From the NCBI GenBank assembly GCA_024699855.1, contig JAMPIQ010000002.1, forward strand, positions 744,001-808,000: DNA of 64,000 bases, read 5' to 3'. Under the pieces are notes generated by a model. That model did no database searches, was not told where the DNA came from, and saw only the letters and a list, made by a program, of their open reading frames with translations. Origin of the DNA: Aphelenchoides besseyi (Eukaryota; Nematoda; Chromadorea; Rhabditida; Aphelenchoididae). Each line of letters starts with the position of its first letter. The stretch's first letter is position 1. Made by a program: the position numbers and the translations under genes. This document shows, piece by piece, positions 1 to 13,199 of the stretch.

Positions 1-85
1 CGGATAATAATTCATTTCACTCTTTCTTCTACTTCCTCCAGAATCACGTTCCGACGTCCTCCATCTGCTTGTGAGAGTAATTGAC

Positions 86-121
86 ATCAACAAGAATCTT
101 TAATGTTCAGCGTGGAGTTAA
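86..121. repeat. Short direct repeat, copy 1
   Basis: About 35 bp containing CAACAAGAA..TTTAATGTTCAGCGTGGA recurs at about 1930-1966 with a few changes, and a shorter relative (GGAATTTTAATGTTC) lies near 489. I see no coding content. The rest of 1-820 holds no gene I can support. Confidence 0.45.
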
Positions 122-1050
122 CCAAAGTGCGGTCTGCTTCTTTTGTGACCGGCTCGGTCATATGGTCTTCTTATCAACTCTAGACACCACCAGTCTCCTT
201 CCCTTTTTTCGCCGCTATCAATTGGCTTGGCGCCGTCTCGTTAATTAACGCCGATAAATACGTTTTTCAGCACATTCTAAACCCGCCTTCCTGCCTTATC
301 TGCCATTACTTAAATCAACGTAAATTCTGTTCTTGCTAGAGAAAAAATTAATAAACAGTCATTGACCGCGGTTTTCGGTCAATAACAAAATGTAGAACAG
401 TAACAAGTGGTCTTTTATTCGTTGGGGTTGAAACCGAGACAATAGAAAAAAGGCGCCCATTAAGCTTCCGTTTGTTGCTTAAATACAAGGAATTTTAATG
501 TTCCCGTAGGCGGGAGAAGCTTTTAGATCCGTGAAATCAAGTGATTTCGCGGACAGTCATTACCAAGTCTGTTACATCTTTGACTGCATAGTTTTCTTTT
601 CGATCTCGAATTTCCGTTAGATTGCGAGTAAAATTAGATGAAAAAGTTAAACAAATCATGTTTTCTCTTGCATCGTTAATAAGACATTCAAGAGCACAAG
701 CGACTATCAATTAAGGTCGTATATAAGCTAAAGCGGTCACTCGTATTTTGTAACACCCAGTTTCTGTCGTTCAACCTTTTTATTGATCGCAATTGAACAA
801 CAATCTTGAATAAAAAGCTTTGGTATATTGTCATTATTAATTTCCAACTCAACCTATCAAAACATCTTGCTATCGCGTCATTCGCTTTTTGGTACAGTAC
901 TTGTACTGTTTCAAGATCAGAGGGACTCTGATTCTTATTTGAGAATTAACCATATTGAGGTTGAGAGCGGAATGGTGATTGTCAGGCAAAAAACTCAAGT
1001 TAACATGAGCTTTCTTTCCGCGCCTGGATCCCTCATTCCGACCATCAAAT

Positions 1051-1356
1051 TTGCACAATGGCTTGACTGTAATAGTCGGACAAACTTATGGACCTAAGCG
1101 TCGAGGTCATTATTTTTTTAAAATGGGTGCTGAAGGCCAACTTCAAGTAACTCCGGTTCATCTTCCCATTGAAATGTGGGTCTTCAAATATGATGACGGA
1201 CTTCTTTATGGATTGACTAAAAATGATGCCGACCAATCGAACGACATTAATTTGGTTAAATTATGGCTTTCGGATGGCAAATTTGAACGCAAAAAAACGG
1301 ATAGCCGGAACATAGAAGAAGGTGTCAATCTTATAAGTTCCATTTGTGAAAAATGA
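1051..1356 (+). CDS. Possible coding exon, unknown protein
   Basis: An open frame of about 100 codons ends in TGA and has protein-like composition, including the segments QTYGPKRRGHYFFKMG and LPIEMWVFKYDDGLLYGL. The frame has no convincing ATG at its left end. A second open frame (828-1097) leads into it one base out of register, so either a splice junction lies near 970-1080 or this is a frameshifted relic. I did not find a good GT-AG pair that joins the two. I do not recognise the family. The start is only the edge of the open frame. Confidence 0.35.
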   Translation: MHNGLTVIVGQTYGPKRRGHYFFKMGAEGQLQVTPVHLPIEMWVFKYDDGLLYGLTKNDADQSNDINLVKLWLSDGKFERKKTDSRNIEEGVNLISSICEK

Positions 1357-1929
1357 TAATTCAATCACTAATTTTATTGCTTCTATCAATTCAACAAAAA
1401 AAACCATTTAAACCGTTCAGAACCAGAACGAATTATTCATTCATTCGATTCCTCTCCATTTCCTTCTCCTTTTTTGAAACCTGATCGATAACCTTGTATT
1501 TTTCTGCTTTAATAGACACACCCTACTGAGTTTACTAGAGACATAGAGCTAATTGTAAATGTGTCATAGACCTTATGTCCGAAAAATGTTTCCAATCGAA
1601 CCAACAACAATAAGACATTTGTTTTACCTTCCTATAATCCATTAAAAGTGCGTAATTTTTCGGACATCCGTAAGACTTCAGGCAATGATGGAAAGAGGCG
1701 AAGGCGACGGAAGAGCTCTGTTTCTGCTATCTCCTAGTCGTTTAATTCACGTGTTTAAATTATCAGGCAAGAATGTCGTCGCACGGAAACCTCTTGCACG
1801 TGAATAGCATTTGTAAGCGTTCGAACAACCTTAATCGGTCGTCCGCGTTGTCCTGATAAACTCGTAGATGTATTTTAGAACATCTAATTTGGCGGCTCAA
1901 TAAGGACGGCACTCCTTTGTACACAACAA

Positions 1930-1966
1930 ATCAACAAGAAATTTTAATGTTCAGCGTGGAATTTTG
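1930..1966. repeat. Short direct repeat, copy 2
   Basis: This is the partner of the repeat at 86-121 in the same orientation, about 1.84 kb away. Neither is long enough to be called an LTR. The stretch 1360-2340 around it shows no supportable gene. Confidence 0.4.
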
Positions 1967-2340
1967 ATCTGTTGTGTTGTCCGCAACCGTCCTAATGGAT
2001 GACTGCGAATATAAAAGCCAAAGCATACAGAGTGTGGCGAAAGTAATCTGTTTACAAGTATGATAGAACTGAAAATAAGCGGAGAAAATATATAGTTCAA
2101 GGATAGACAGATGCATACGCATACAATTCATCTTTTTGAACAACCATTACCTAGACAACCATCATGCGGAAATTAAACAACATAAATCATCTATTAGGCA
2201 GTTAAACGCACTAAACCACCGTTTACATCACTTGTAAGCTCCGATATTTCGATGTCACTTAAAGGTACTGACAAGCTGCTTCCAGCAAACTCATTTAATC
2301 ATTTCATGAGCTCTAAAGGGATAGTTTGCCTCGGGAACTT

Positions 2341-2577
2341 TTAGCGAAAATTAGAGTGCAATTCTGAGGCTTCTAGTCCTTCAATGACTTTGTAGTTTAA
2401 ATTGAAAGTGGTTTCTGATTTCACTAATGGTTTCTCAATTTGATCATGGAATTTGAGACTACTATTCGATCGAATACAAAAATCGACAAGAATTGTTGTC
2501 ATGACCAATGAATGTGAACGAAGACTTGTGTCCAAATCATAGACGAGATTTCCGTTTCCATCGATCTCAATGGTCAT
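2341..2577 (-). CDS. Possible exon or short gene, unknown
   Basis: An ATG-initiated frame of 78 codons (start MTIEIDGNGNLVYDLD) ends in a stop at 2341. Composition looks coding. Just upstream on the same strand (about 2610-2830) a GC-richer stretch has a second open frame reading ..EFDTKSDSLEIELHIQ.., which may be a separate exon of the same minus-strand gene. I could not find a splice pair that keeps both frames open, so the model is unproven. No family recognised. Confidence 0.3.
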   Translation of the reverse strand: MTIEIDGNGNLVYDLDTSLRSHSLVMTTILVDFCIRSNSSLKFHDQIEKPLVKSETTFNLNYKVIEGLEASELHSNFR

Positions 2578-2999
2578 TTCTGCCGTTCACAAATCGCCGA
2601 CTCAACTGCTGTTTCCGATTAGAACATTCAACATGTAGGTGATTTGAATGTGGAGTTCAATTTCGAGCGAATCGCTTTTTGTATCAAACTCGGTGGTTGC
2701 GGTCTTTTTGCCGTTGACTTCCTCGATCGGCCTCCAACCGGCGGCCGACTTTTACACCGCGAGTTGTTTTCTTCGGCAGTCTGCTCATCGTGTGGTTTGG
2801 AGACGCGAATTCGAGTGGCGATCCAAGCTTTTCATTTCCGTGCCGTGAGTTGATGCAGAGATTACTTTTATATTGAGTTTGATTGCTGCTCTTGAGTATT
2901 GAATGCGATAACCAATTTCGATAAGAACGGATGAGCTGCTCATTAGAACAACTTGAAGCGTTAAACTAACCAATTTAACACGGAAAATAAACGAGAAGC

Positions 3000-5900
3000 G
3001 AAATAACTAAAAATTTAAACAATACTAATGGTTACTTTTAAGAAGAAATCTGCGAATTTTTAGAAAAGCTGTTTTTGCGATATTGCACAACTAAGATATA
3101 ATCGTTACAACGACTTGAGATAGAAGATAACTTACATAAAAGTTGAGATACCCCAATGGCTTCTATTCGATTCCACAAACCTCACGAACAACTTTTATCG
3201 AGCGGAATAAGTTTAAACGCTCCGTAAAGCGCACAGTATAGATTCATACGAAAAAGCCAATACCTTCAAGTCAAACACTATCTATCGAATAGTTGGAATC
3301 GGCAATCGAAATCCTTATCAGGAAACAACAAAAGAACTGGAAATGAAGCCTCTCGACAGTTCGTTGTTAACATCTTTGTCTCAACACAAACACCGGAATT
3401 TAAAGTTTAGACAAGCATGTAAGAGCACTTTTATCGAAATTACACTTATTATTGCACTGGGAATTTGAAAAGAATGTCTCGAACATCAACGATGATATCT
3501 ACCAGTGAAAGAGAAAGTGGCGAATTTACGGAATACGAACATTTGAACCAACAGTCGAAAAGGAACTAAATTTGAGTTTTGCAATTATCGGAATAACGTC
3601 AGACATCCGAGGAACTAATCGATAAGTTGGACTTGGAAACTAAACAGTTAATCTAAGAATCGTTTTAGTACGGAAAGAACAAAACGTCCAATGATATCGC
3701 ATGTGGTGTTTTCCTTCGGAATAATTGGACAAAAATAATGTTAACGTGAAAGCAACAATTGGTTTTGCTAATCCACCAAACTTCGGGTGATAACTCCTCT
3801 TTCACACTCAATCTTTTAATTTACGGTTCATTTAGAAAAAAATAAATCGGAATGAACTGTATAAATCGTTTTTATTTCAACTTGTTATCATTAAGAAACT
3901 CAAATCTCATTTATGAATCAAATCCTTTTCTTTTAACTAACTTGTCAGTGGATTCATTATCATATTATCAACAATTAGCGCGTGTTGAACGGACATATTA
4001 AGAGACTATAAGGTTGAATTAAGCGATTGGTGTCGGAATAAGAAACACAATTATGCACAATCAAACTCTAGATGTGTTGACCACAAATATCTGACGAATC
4101 CAACAGATTGATTGACATCACTAATGAAACAAATAAGTACAAACGACTTTCTCAAACGACCAGGAAATCTGCGATCGGAATAAATCGACATTAGAAATCA
4201 CAAATTGGCTTGAAGTGAAAAAACGTTGATCCGAAAACGAGACCGTTAGAAACCATTTGGAATACACGACTTCTAACTACTTCGCTTTCAACGCTTTGTC
4301 TCTTGTTTGTTTTAACGACAGTTAAGAGGAAAAAATGAGAAGACTTTGGAGAAAACTTACAACTACCAATAGCTAACATGTTATTCATTCCATACCACTG
4401 TCGCGTCAAGCGAAGAAATGGCCGTTTAAATTTGTCGGGAAGTTGATTGTAACGATCTCTCCTTTCAGACGTTCTAATTTCTTTACGTTCCTTTTGACTC
4501 ACAAGATCATTTGTTCCTTTTCTCTCCACCTTTTCGTTGCCATTCGAGTAGTTTTCTCCGTTCGTTTTGCCCACCAAAATCAGTTCGCCTCCAACCGCCG
4601 ATTGTGGTCGGTTGCTCCTTTTCGTTGTCCGTCGATGCCGAATTGGGGCATCGACATCATCTCCCATCCAAAACTCTCTTTGGTTCGCTTATTTGTCCCC
4701 TACTTTCAAATGTGTTGGTTGTTTCTTTAATTTTAATGGTTATTTTGAGTTCGTGGTTTTAAGTTCCAGTTTTCTTTGTTATCCCCCGCTCCTCAAATCG
4801 TGTCGTTGTTTACTATTTCTGAATGGTTTATTAACCCAAGTTTGAAGTCCAAAATAAAGTCGTCGGTCAAATCCTCAAATTTGTCGTTCGATTTTTATTA
4901 CAAAGTCGTGGTCGCTCTCACAACTCCAGTCGTCCAAGTCGAGTCGGTCGTTTACCATTGTCGCGGGTCTTGGTGGCCGCGACACCACACAGATTATAAC
5001 GGATCAGAAAAATCGAACTCAAAGATTTTGAAAAGCTTTTAATAGACGGAAGTAAGTTGATTTGAGATATCGAAGCCATTCACAGTCTTGACTAATTACA
5101 AATGACACCGGTAAAACTTAATCGAAAACTCGTCTCTCAAACGCTATATCTTATTAAGTTAACTCGGTTCGGAAACTTTAAAAAGTATTCACACGTAAGA
5201 ACCGCGACGATGATCCTTCGCTCGGCCGTCACTTGTGCAGTCATTCTCGGATCCGAAGAGTCGCTTCCGGGTTCTCTCTCCCTTCAGTTGGTTTCATTGT
5301 TGATATTGTAACCGATAATAAACGTTCGTCTTTTTACAAGTCGTTCGTTATGGGTCTGATCGCCCCACTCACTAGCTCGCAACCTAAAACATTTCTAACA
5401 ACACATGTACGGAAAGATTGAAGCCGAAACGAACTTGTGCGAGTTAAAAGAACAAACCACCGATTGATATTGAGACACAACGTTAATTTTAGTTGAATGT
5501 CACAATACGAAGCACCTATAGTTTGTGAATTGACTCGTTGGTTCAATGCAAACTCGTTGGCTCATTTAGAAGAGTAAGTAGGGGCTGAAGCCAAACGATC
5601 ATTGCTCTATCTTCCCAATTGTACCTGGAAACCAATCAGTTACTGTTTCATCCCATGAGTAACTCATTTATTTGAGTTCTTTTAGCTTTTTATTTGAATT
5701 TACGGACTAATGAGAAGAAGAAGGAGACTGCCGACCAAAAGCTCAAACTAAAATCGACAGAATTAACGGGATTGCAATCTCAGTTAATTATGAACTTAGC
5801 GGAATTAACTGTTAATCTGATTTCAAGGAGATCATAAACGCATTACAGAGACAACCAACCGAAATTTTTGTTGTACAGAACTCGTAGTAAAAAAGATAAC

Positions 5901-8450
5901 AACGTGAGCGTACTTATATCGAGATTTTTGCGTAATCTAATGGCTACATACTGAGAATTCACGTCCAAAATGCGTAAGAAGCGTTTTTTCATCAAACGGA
6001 AATTTTTTACTCAAACTGACCATATGACATCGATGTAAAGGGAAATTGCGAATGTTGGAATCCACGAGCGACGAAAGTACCAGAGATGCTGGGCCGATAA
6101 CCCGTTTCTTTGATCTTGCAATTTCATGAATAACATAAATTGACGTACCGTCTAGCGGAACACGCAGAATCTAAAGACAAATTGAAATTACTTTACATAA
6201 AAGAAAAGCAAATGGAATAACACACCACTAAACAGATTATTGACTACCCGGTATCAACTTCTCTATTTAACTATACATTTGTGTGTATTCATAACCCAAG
6301 TTGGTCAAAACAGGGTCCGGAATTTAACCACAACAACTGAGTTCCTTGGACATCTAAATGGCCATCTGTGTAAGCTAATAACTCAATCTACTAAACGCAA
6401 ATAAACTTCGTATTCACTGCCATTCACAGAATTTAAGTTCTGTTTATATATTTGTTCACCGATCACTGGTATATCTGAGGTTGTTGTTATAATAAAAACG
6501 TCAATCAATGGTTCTAAACAACGCAAAACAACCTTAAAAATGCTCCATTAACCGACCGGGAATGACATCAGCTGACAACAAGCGGAAGGTTCCAACAATA
6601 TCAGATGTGAAATTCAAGTCAAATTTACAGAATTTGCGCCATGATAGTACTGCCAGTTGGGAATCTATCTAAAAGACTTCGCCTCATTCTTATTTGTTAT
6701 TTGCTCTTTGCATCTTGAACCTCTTGTTGTTATTTGTTCATTTCGCACTTTCTCCTCTTAAAAGGAGTCTAGTCAATGACCGTCTTCAGTTGTTGTGTTT
6801 TTGTTCTCAATTAATTTTCTCTTGGATTTGAGATCATTTATCGAACGATTCGATAAAGAAGTTCTTATAGTGAGACTTTTCATCTCTCATACCCGGAACG
6901 TAATAGATCAACCAAGTGGATTGGAGTTGCATTTGAATCGAATCAACTGCTCATTAAGATACGGAATGTGCATTGACTAAATAAGCAACGGCTCAAAGAG
7001 CGTTGAAACGTCTAATGCTTGGAATACGGCTAGTTCAAAACAAATCGTCAACATATATCAGAATGGTGACTGTTGGATACTCAGCGTCTAAGTTCCCCTT
7101 TGTCTTAACGCAATTCCTTTCACTTTGGTCGCAAAAACTACCGCTTGTTGCCGCTATCCGGTCTTTTTTCTTAGTTGCTAAAAACGAATTAACGTGTGCT
7201 TCCTGTAAGATCGAGACGCACAGTGACAAAACTCGAAGAGTTTGTGGGAATGGCAAAAAGAAGAAAATAGAAGCTCAACCGAAAATTTCACTACCACGAA
7301 GAAGCTCGATGGTCAAAAGTACTTTCAACATGAACGTTACCATGCAATCGAAGACTAGGAGACGGCAAACCGCTAATTAGATGGGAAGACAACATTTGAA
7401 CGCACTTTAGAACGCTGTATGCAACAAAAAAATACGACTGGAAGCAAGAACAAGTGCGGAGAAATGGAAACGAATGGAACGAACATACACGATACCAATT
7501 GGGCTTCGACGACAAAGACAATGATAATATTGTTTTCTTTCCATTGTTATCGTCACGGTTATATTTATGTCACCATCGTTGATATAAGAAAGACAATAGC
7601 GAACAACATTCAGTAGAATTAGCGCATATATTCATTCTGAGATGAACACAATGATCATGTTGTAATAAAATTGTAATGTGAACGATTAACCTCTACAATT
7701 CCTGTTTTAACTTTCGGAATACGAATAATATCATTCCACTTAGACGAGCGGCAGATCCATGGCGGAAGGAAATGGAGCGAACGTTGGGGACGCTATGGCA
7801 CCGAATCGCTTAGTACCGGAGCGAATGGAAAGAGCAGCGAAATATTCGCATCGACACAACAATTAATCAAAATTTTCATTATTTTATTGTTGTGTTGATA
7901 GAACCGAATAAATTATTGTATAAATAATATCATTGTCATGGTTTGCTTTAAAGGTACACACGATCTCCACGTTTGGGTTCCGAGCTGACGAAAACATTGT
8001 TTGTTTTAAAGAATACATTTGCGGAAAATAAACTATTCAAAGTTGTGTAATGATATTAGGATAAATAACAAAAGTTTAATTTCAACTTAATTAGCAATTT
8101 GTCGTACAAAAGAAAGCATGGCAATCGCACGGAATCGTTCATAAACAGAAAGATCGTCTGTCAAAGAATACCGTACGCTAACTATCATCTGTATAGCAGT
8201 GAATTCGAACTTCAACCCTGGAATGCACAAGGACAAGGTGTTCGTTATTCGGAAAATCGATCCAATTAACGCTTGTTATATTCGCTTTATGAAACATATG
8301 ACCGAATGTATGCTTGGAAATCGAGGTCTTAGAAGCTGTAGAGAAGACCCACCTGGAGAATGAGATTTGTAGAACAGACGGAATAATTGGCCAAATAAGT
8401 TCATGCTCCAGGAGGCTACGATCAAGGAAACCAATGAGAACGGAAGTGAA
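3000..8450 (-). other. Strand-polarised ATTCCG domain (minus strand)
   Basis: CGGAAT on the plus strand (ATTCCG on the minus strand) occurs at about 3203, 3394, 3529, 3589, 3717, 3848, 4034, 4176, 5800, 6318, 6962, 7715, 8130 and 8379. I saw no reverse-orientation copy in the same span. Eight fall within 1 kb (3.2-4.2 kb). Near-variants CGGAAA and CGGAAG add to this. Apart from the exon at 4361-4667 I see no gene here. The domain could be a giant intron, a non-coding transcript or an ageing repeat. Confidence 0.5.
4361..4667 (-). CDS. Candidate first coding exon of a minus-strand gene (partial)
   Basis: From an ATG at 4667 the minus strand reads MGDDVDAPIRHRRTTKRS.. for 102 codons, to an excellent donor (GTAAGT) just below 4361. 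The encoded segment is basic and hydrophilic (Arg, Lys, Asn, Glu rich) and ends ..RLTRQWYGMNNMLAIGS. An alternative donor (GTGAGT) lies inside the exon after ..RKGTNDL. I could not place the next exon: the sequence below is the ATTCCG-rich domain, which would then be intron on the sense strand. No known family. The frame continues to a stop at 4191 if unspliced. Confidence 0.4.
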
Positions 8451-8520
8451 TTATAGATAAGTCGAATGCAAATAACCATCGGTTTCTCGAGTCCACCAAC
8501 ATCCCGTCGTAGTTCACTGT
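8128..8520 (-). repeat. Inverted long-range repeat, copy 1
   Basis: The reverse complement matches 54420-54830. A core of about 205 bp differs at only two bases. The flanks fall to roughly 80-93% identity by eye. The core holds a 67-codon ATG frame (MVICIRLIYNSLPFSL..) on the minus strand, intact in both copies. Both differences in the core change an amino acid, so there is no sign of purifying selection. The repeat sits at the point where ATTCCG polarity flips. Confidence 0.7.
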
Positions 8521-8859
8521 CAACTATCAGTCTGAGGAGAAAGTTCTCGGACAGCTACAGAATACCAAGCAATTGACACTTCGTTCTTACAAACCTGAAA
8601 CTTTTTGTGTTATGTAGAACATTGCCTCAATTTGGAACCAAATTTCGTCTTTTAAGTTTAAATGGGACAAGAAATGTTTGCACACATTTCGATACAGAAA
8701 GCGAACGTGTCGTTCATTTTTTTACGATATCAGTGTTCCGTGGAAGTCTACTAAATCAGCTAGTCTTTTCTAATACTTTAGCGTGTTTAAATCAAAGTTC
8801 TCGATATTAGAAATTGATTTCTGTTCAAGACACTTCCAATTTAACTGCTAGAGTCCACT

Positions 8860-10910
8860 GATGCTCTTTCTTTCCGCTTCAAACAAAACAGAACATTTCC
8901 AACCATGAGATTCAACTGCAATCCAATCTGATGAATTCCGCACTTTGATATGTGGTTAATTCGATAGTGAGGAACACCAAAAATCTTCACGTCTCTGCGA
9001 GTTCCTAAGTTCTGCACGTCTGCAGGTTGTTTCGATTAGCCGTTGAATTGTAGAAGAAAGAGATTCAAAACCGTATGACTTCTCTTCTGATTGTCATAGA
9101 TTAGCGTGCGAATCAATGAGTTATTTAGAAATACCTGCTGTTTTCTACAGTCCGACTCCTTCCGTTTAATTGGTTGTTAAGAATCAATAGTATCATTGCA
9201 TATTTTCAATGAGTTTACTCCAACACTCGTTCATTAGCATCTCTTTTTCGGTTTATGATCCGATGTTTACTACGAATTCTTATTTGAACACTTGATATGC
9301 GGTATGTCGTTTGAAGCTCAATTTGAGAACTGAGAGGCTGACCACTGTTCCTTCCACACTCATAGCTGATAGCAAATTGATAATGACTTTGAGGATCACA
9401 CGTTCGATCTTCAATTAACTTTATTCCGTTGAACAACATACAAAACTCAACTCCACTTCCGTTTCAATTACATCGTTATTTTCACTTATAATAAGTAAGG
9501 AAGTTTAATTAAATTGTAATCATTTCCACACTCATTCCCGATACCTCGTCTAACTAGTTCTGTTGAGGAGCTTCACTTCAATCACAGTTTCAAACGAAAA
9601 AAGATTGTGGGTTTTAATTTGATGAACACAGTGGTTGATAGTTGTTGTATTGGATTAGAAACAAATTCGATTATTCAGATGTTTACCCCATAGTCGGCGT
9701 GGATAAATGGGTTGAAATCAAGTTATTGGTTGCGTCTGAGACTTAGTTTCTGAACACATTGATCGTTCTCTTTAAATCATAAGAATGGAAGTGGTTGAGA
9801 AGTAATACATTTCCGCATTTATGTTCTTGTCTTTGAGCAGTTAAACCAACCGGTCAAGTCCTGTTCTTAAGTTCGACTTTTAATCCCGAAGTTCAAAGAG
9901 ACATGTTGCTGTTCTTTTGCGGCATTTGCTACATTCGTTTGCTAAGCGATTATTTCGATCATTTGCAATTTTAGGTTCGTCAGTTTCGTTTGTATTTGCG
10001 TTCAAGTTCTGAACGAGCGAGCGTAATCGAATAGATTTTATTCAACTAGGTGGTCGGTCATGTTCAAATTGTATCTGCTTTTTAGAAGTTTTGCTTTATT
10101 TCCGGCTATAATGCAAGCTTGAGCAGGTTGATTAAGCGTCTTCTATGTTGTCACTAAACCGTTAATTCCGATCCTTTCATTGTTCTTCATTAGACCTTCA
10201 AAACCCTCAGTAGATTTTGAACAGAATGAGTTCTGTCGATTAATTTTGTGTTTTGGTTATGAGATTATGTTTCCGTCGATTCTATATCTCCCATCAACTT
10301 TGACTTCTGAACAAGATGTTTAAGCAAACCTCGTCTCGAATTACATAACACAGTAAAAGAGTTCAAGAAGCATAAAAGTGAACATTGAGAGCCAAAGATT
10401 TTCGTTGATAATTGGTTTGATGTTGAGCTCTTGATAAGTTTGCCGAATGATTGATCTTCATTTCCGCACGAGTTTAATGCGACCAACAAGACTGCTTCTT
10501 GTTTACTCTGTCAAGTTATTCTTCTTCCCTTTTATGCAACAACTTGAAGACGCCCATAGCATCGTTCAAATGTTAACTCCGCATGTCCGGAAGGAAAATT
10601 CGTGTACATTCTGGTCGTACATACACATCAACCAGCTTTTTACTCTAAGTTTGTTGGAGATTCTATTCCGCTTCATGTCCAAGTAAATGTTTCCCAATTA
10701 ATTCCGTTTTAGCATATCGAAGTTATGCGAGACGACATGATCACTGACGATGTGTCATAGTCGACAAAAAAGGTTATTTGCGAGATGTCAAACTAATTTT
10801 TGATGGCTGAGTTTTCGTTCAAAATCGTTCATTTCAGTTGTTTTTATGTGCTCTGATGTTGCTTGATTGTGGTTGGTTATGAACAGAATTTAAAAGCAGA
10901 TTCCGATATG
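8860..10910 (+). other. Strand-polarised ATTCCG domain (plus strand)
   Basis: ATTCCG on the plus strand is seen at about 8935, 9423, 10165, 10665, 10701 and 10900, with TTTCCG variants between them. The plus strand is T-rich over this stretch, opposite to the neighbouring domain. I see no supportable gene. Confidence 0.45.
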
Positions 10911-13199
10911 CGTGTTATACGTGTTATGACTTATCACTGACAATACGTTTCTTATCTTGCTTCTGTTAAGCTCTTGGTCTTTTGTTGTGTCTCACAAAAT
11001 ATACGAATTAGTGTCGACGGTTTTCTTCTGAACTCAAACCTCATACAAATCTTAAAGTACAACGAAACTCTCTTATAAGAACAAATCCAAACCAAAAACT
11101 CCAACACGAAAATCGTACTCTCGAGCGCAAAGCATCACCAATAGAGACCGAAAGATGTCTGCAGAATGACGGCAGGAACGTTGGGCCATCAAACAAAATA
11201 TATGATATAACCGCGTTCAAATCGAAAAGACTGAAAGCCACCGATGACAAACAAGTATCGAAAAGCTTACACTTATAAATCAAAAACTGAACATCAACGA
11301 GCAATCAACCACGTTAGCTGAAACCTACTTTAAGATCAAAACAAGCGACCGAACATACCAAAGAGCCTTACAAATCGATATCCACGAAATAGAGACGGTG
11401 ATCGAAAAAATATCATGTAGAACAGAAGACTCACTGAAATTGGAGATAAAACGCAAATCGAGATTTTGTTGAGAAAAGGCAATTCATCGATAAACTGCGC
11501 TTCTTGACCCCAGACATTGATCTTAGAGTCGACAAAATTACTCAAATTGGACATCGAATAGACAAACCAGGCCTTTTGACAATAAATGTAAGTGCGGACG
11601 AATAGTTTTCATTCCAATTCCCCAAAAAAGCGACAACAATTTTTCCTTATAGGAACGTAGATTTGAAGGCCTTTGATCGCAATAACTCTCGATTGTAGTT
11701 GGTGCCAGTAATCGACTACCAGCAAATAAAATACGTCGCAATCAAACCTCTGACATTCGAAAACATCATGATAACATTGCCGTGAATGTTTGATCAAATC
11801 AATAAATTGTAATTGCTTGCTCTCGAGTAAGCCACGTCTATTGCTTCGAGATTCATTTCAAATTGTGAGCTTTGAGTCTTCACTGTTTTTTACGAATCAT
11901 CCAAAAGCTATGTACTTCTCTGCCAAGAACAAATAAACGAGTTTTTCGAAGACCTCGCAACATCGTAATCTTAATGTCGAAGCCAACGAATTCAAGCGCA
12001 ACGAATATCGAAGATTTAAGGTCTATTGGAGTCATACGGTAAGTTATAACATTTTTATGATTAGTCCCCGAGTTCACTGTAACATTTGTGTTGAATTGAC
12101 CTTTCATAAATTCCCCAAACACGCGATCTTTGGTGTGCTCCGTCAGGGAGTAATGGAATTGAAAGCGAACAAATTCTGTTATCTAACTACTGGAATAACT
12201 AGCGTTAAGAATTCTCTGGCTATCCACTTCAATCATCCAAGACCGCCGTACAAACTGTACAATCGTTCTTTAGAAGAACCGTCGGTAATCCGAAAGTTTG
12301 CGGATTAAGTGGGTTTTTTGCTCGACCTTCAACTCGAAAAACAGAAGTGTTTGAATGTCAAATCGTAAATTTCGTGAAATGAAATTTGTGTCGAAACGAT
12401 CACTACGAAACGGAACTTTAATTTGGTCGCTTGTTACGGTGGCTGTCCACGTGAACAGGTGGCTGTGGATGAGCAGCTGAAAGTTTCGACATTCACGCTC
12501 AATTTTGTTCCTTCATTGACGTCAAAAACGATATTTGAATTCACGAGCTGATTCGATTAATCTTACAGTTGTTCTAATCATCGGGATTATTAGATGTGTG
12601 TGCAAGAGCTTCAAATTAGATGCACAGAGAACTTTGCTGTTGAGTTCTTCGACCTTAAGATTTCAGTTGTTTGTGTTTAAGCGATTACTCGTTGGATAGG
12701 GCAATTGAAATTTGACAGGAAATTCAATTACGTTGATCAAGTTCGTTGACCTTTGACTGTGAACCTAATTAACGTTAAGGTACACATTGAACAGCAATTT
12801 ATGTTCACGATTGAGAACACAAATTGACTCGAAGTTCAATTTGTTTTTCATTTATGTTGTTAACCTTTTTGATTAACTTAAAAGTTCATCGCTAAACGGA
12901 AACCACCTACTCAGTGCAAATACTGTGCTGTCTCTCTAGGGAGTAATTGCTCCGTAGAAACGTCACTGCGGCTTAAAAAAGAAACCCAATGAGCTCGTCG
13001 ATCAAAGTTCGAGTTTCTGTGAGCTTCTCGCAGTTGCACATGATCATCAGATGTTGTGTTCAATTCGATTTGCGGAGTATTTTTGGTAAATTGCTACAAA
13101 TTGAACGCCAAAACGTCATCAAAACCAACCAACCAAGTTGTCTCTTATGCTCCCGAGTTGTTAGCTCCAACATTCAGTTCGACAGCAATTCGACGGCCT
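10911..13199. other. Gene-poor stretch, nothing recognised
   Basis: A-rich plus strand at 11040-11880, then AT-rich sequence. Short open frames here have no splice context or composition that I trust. A frame on the plus strand at about 13080-13290 (..SYAPELLAPTFSSTAIRRP..) has protein-like composition but I could not connect it to a start. Confidence 0.3.

Noticed and set aside
86..1966. LTR retrotransposon bounded by the short direct repeats
   Set aside because: The repeats are about 35 bp and nothing between them resembles gag or pol.
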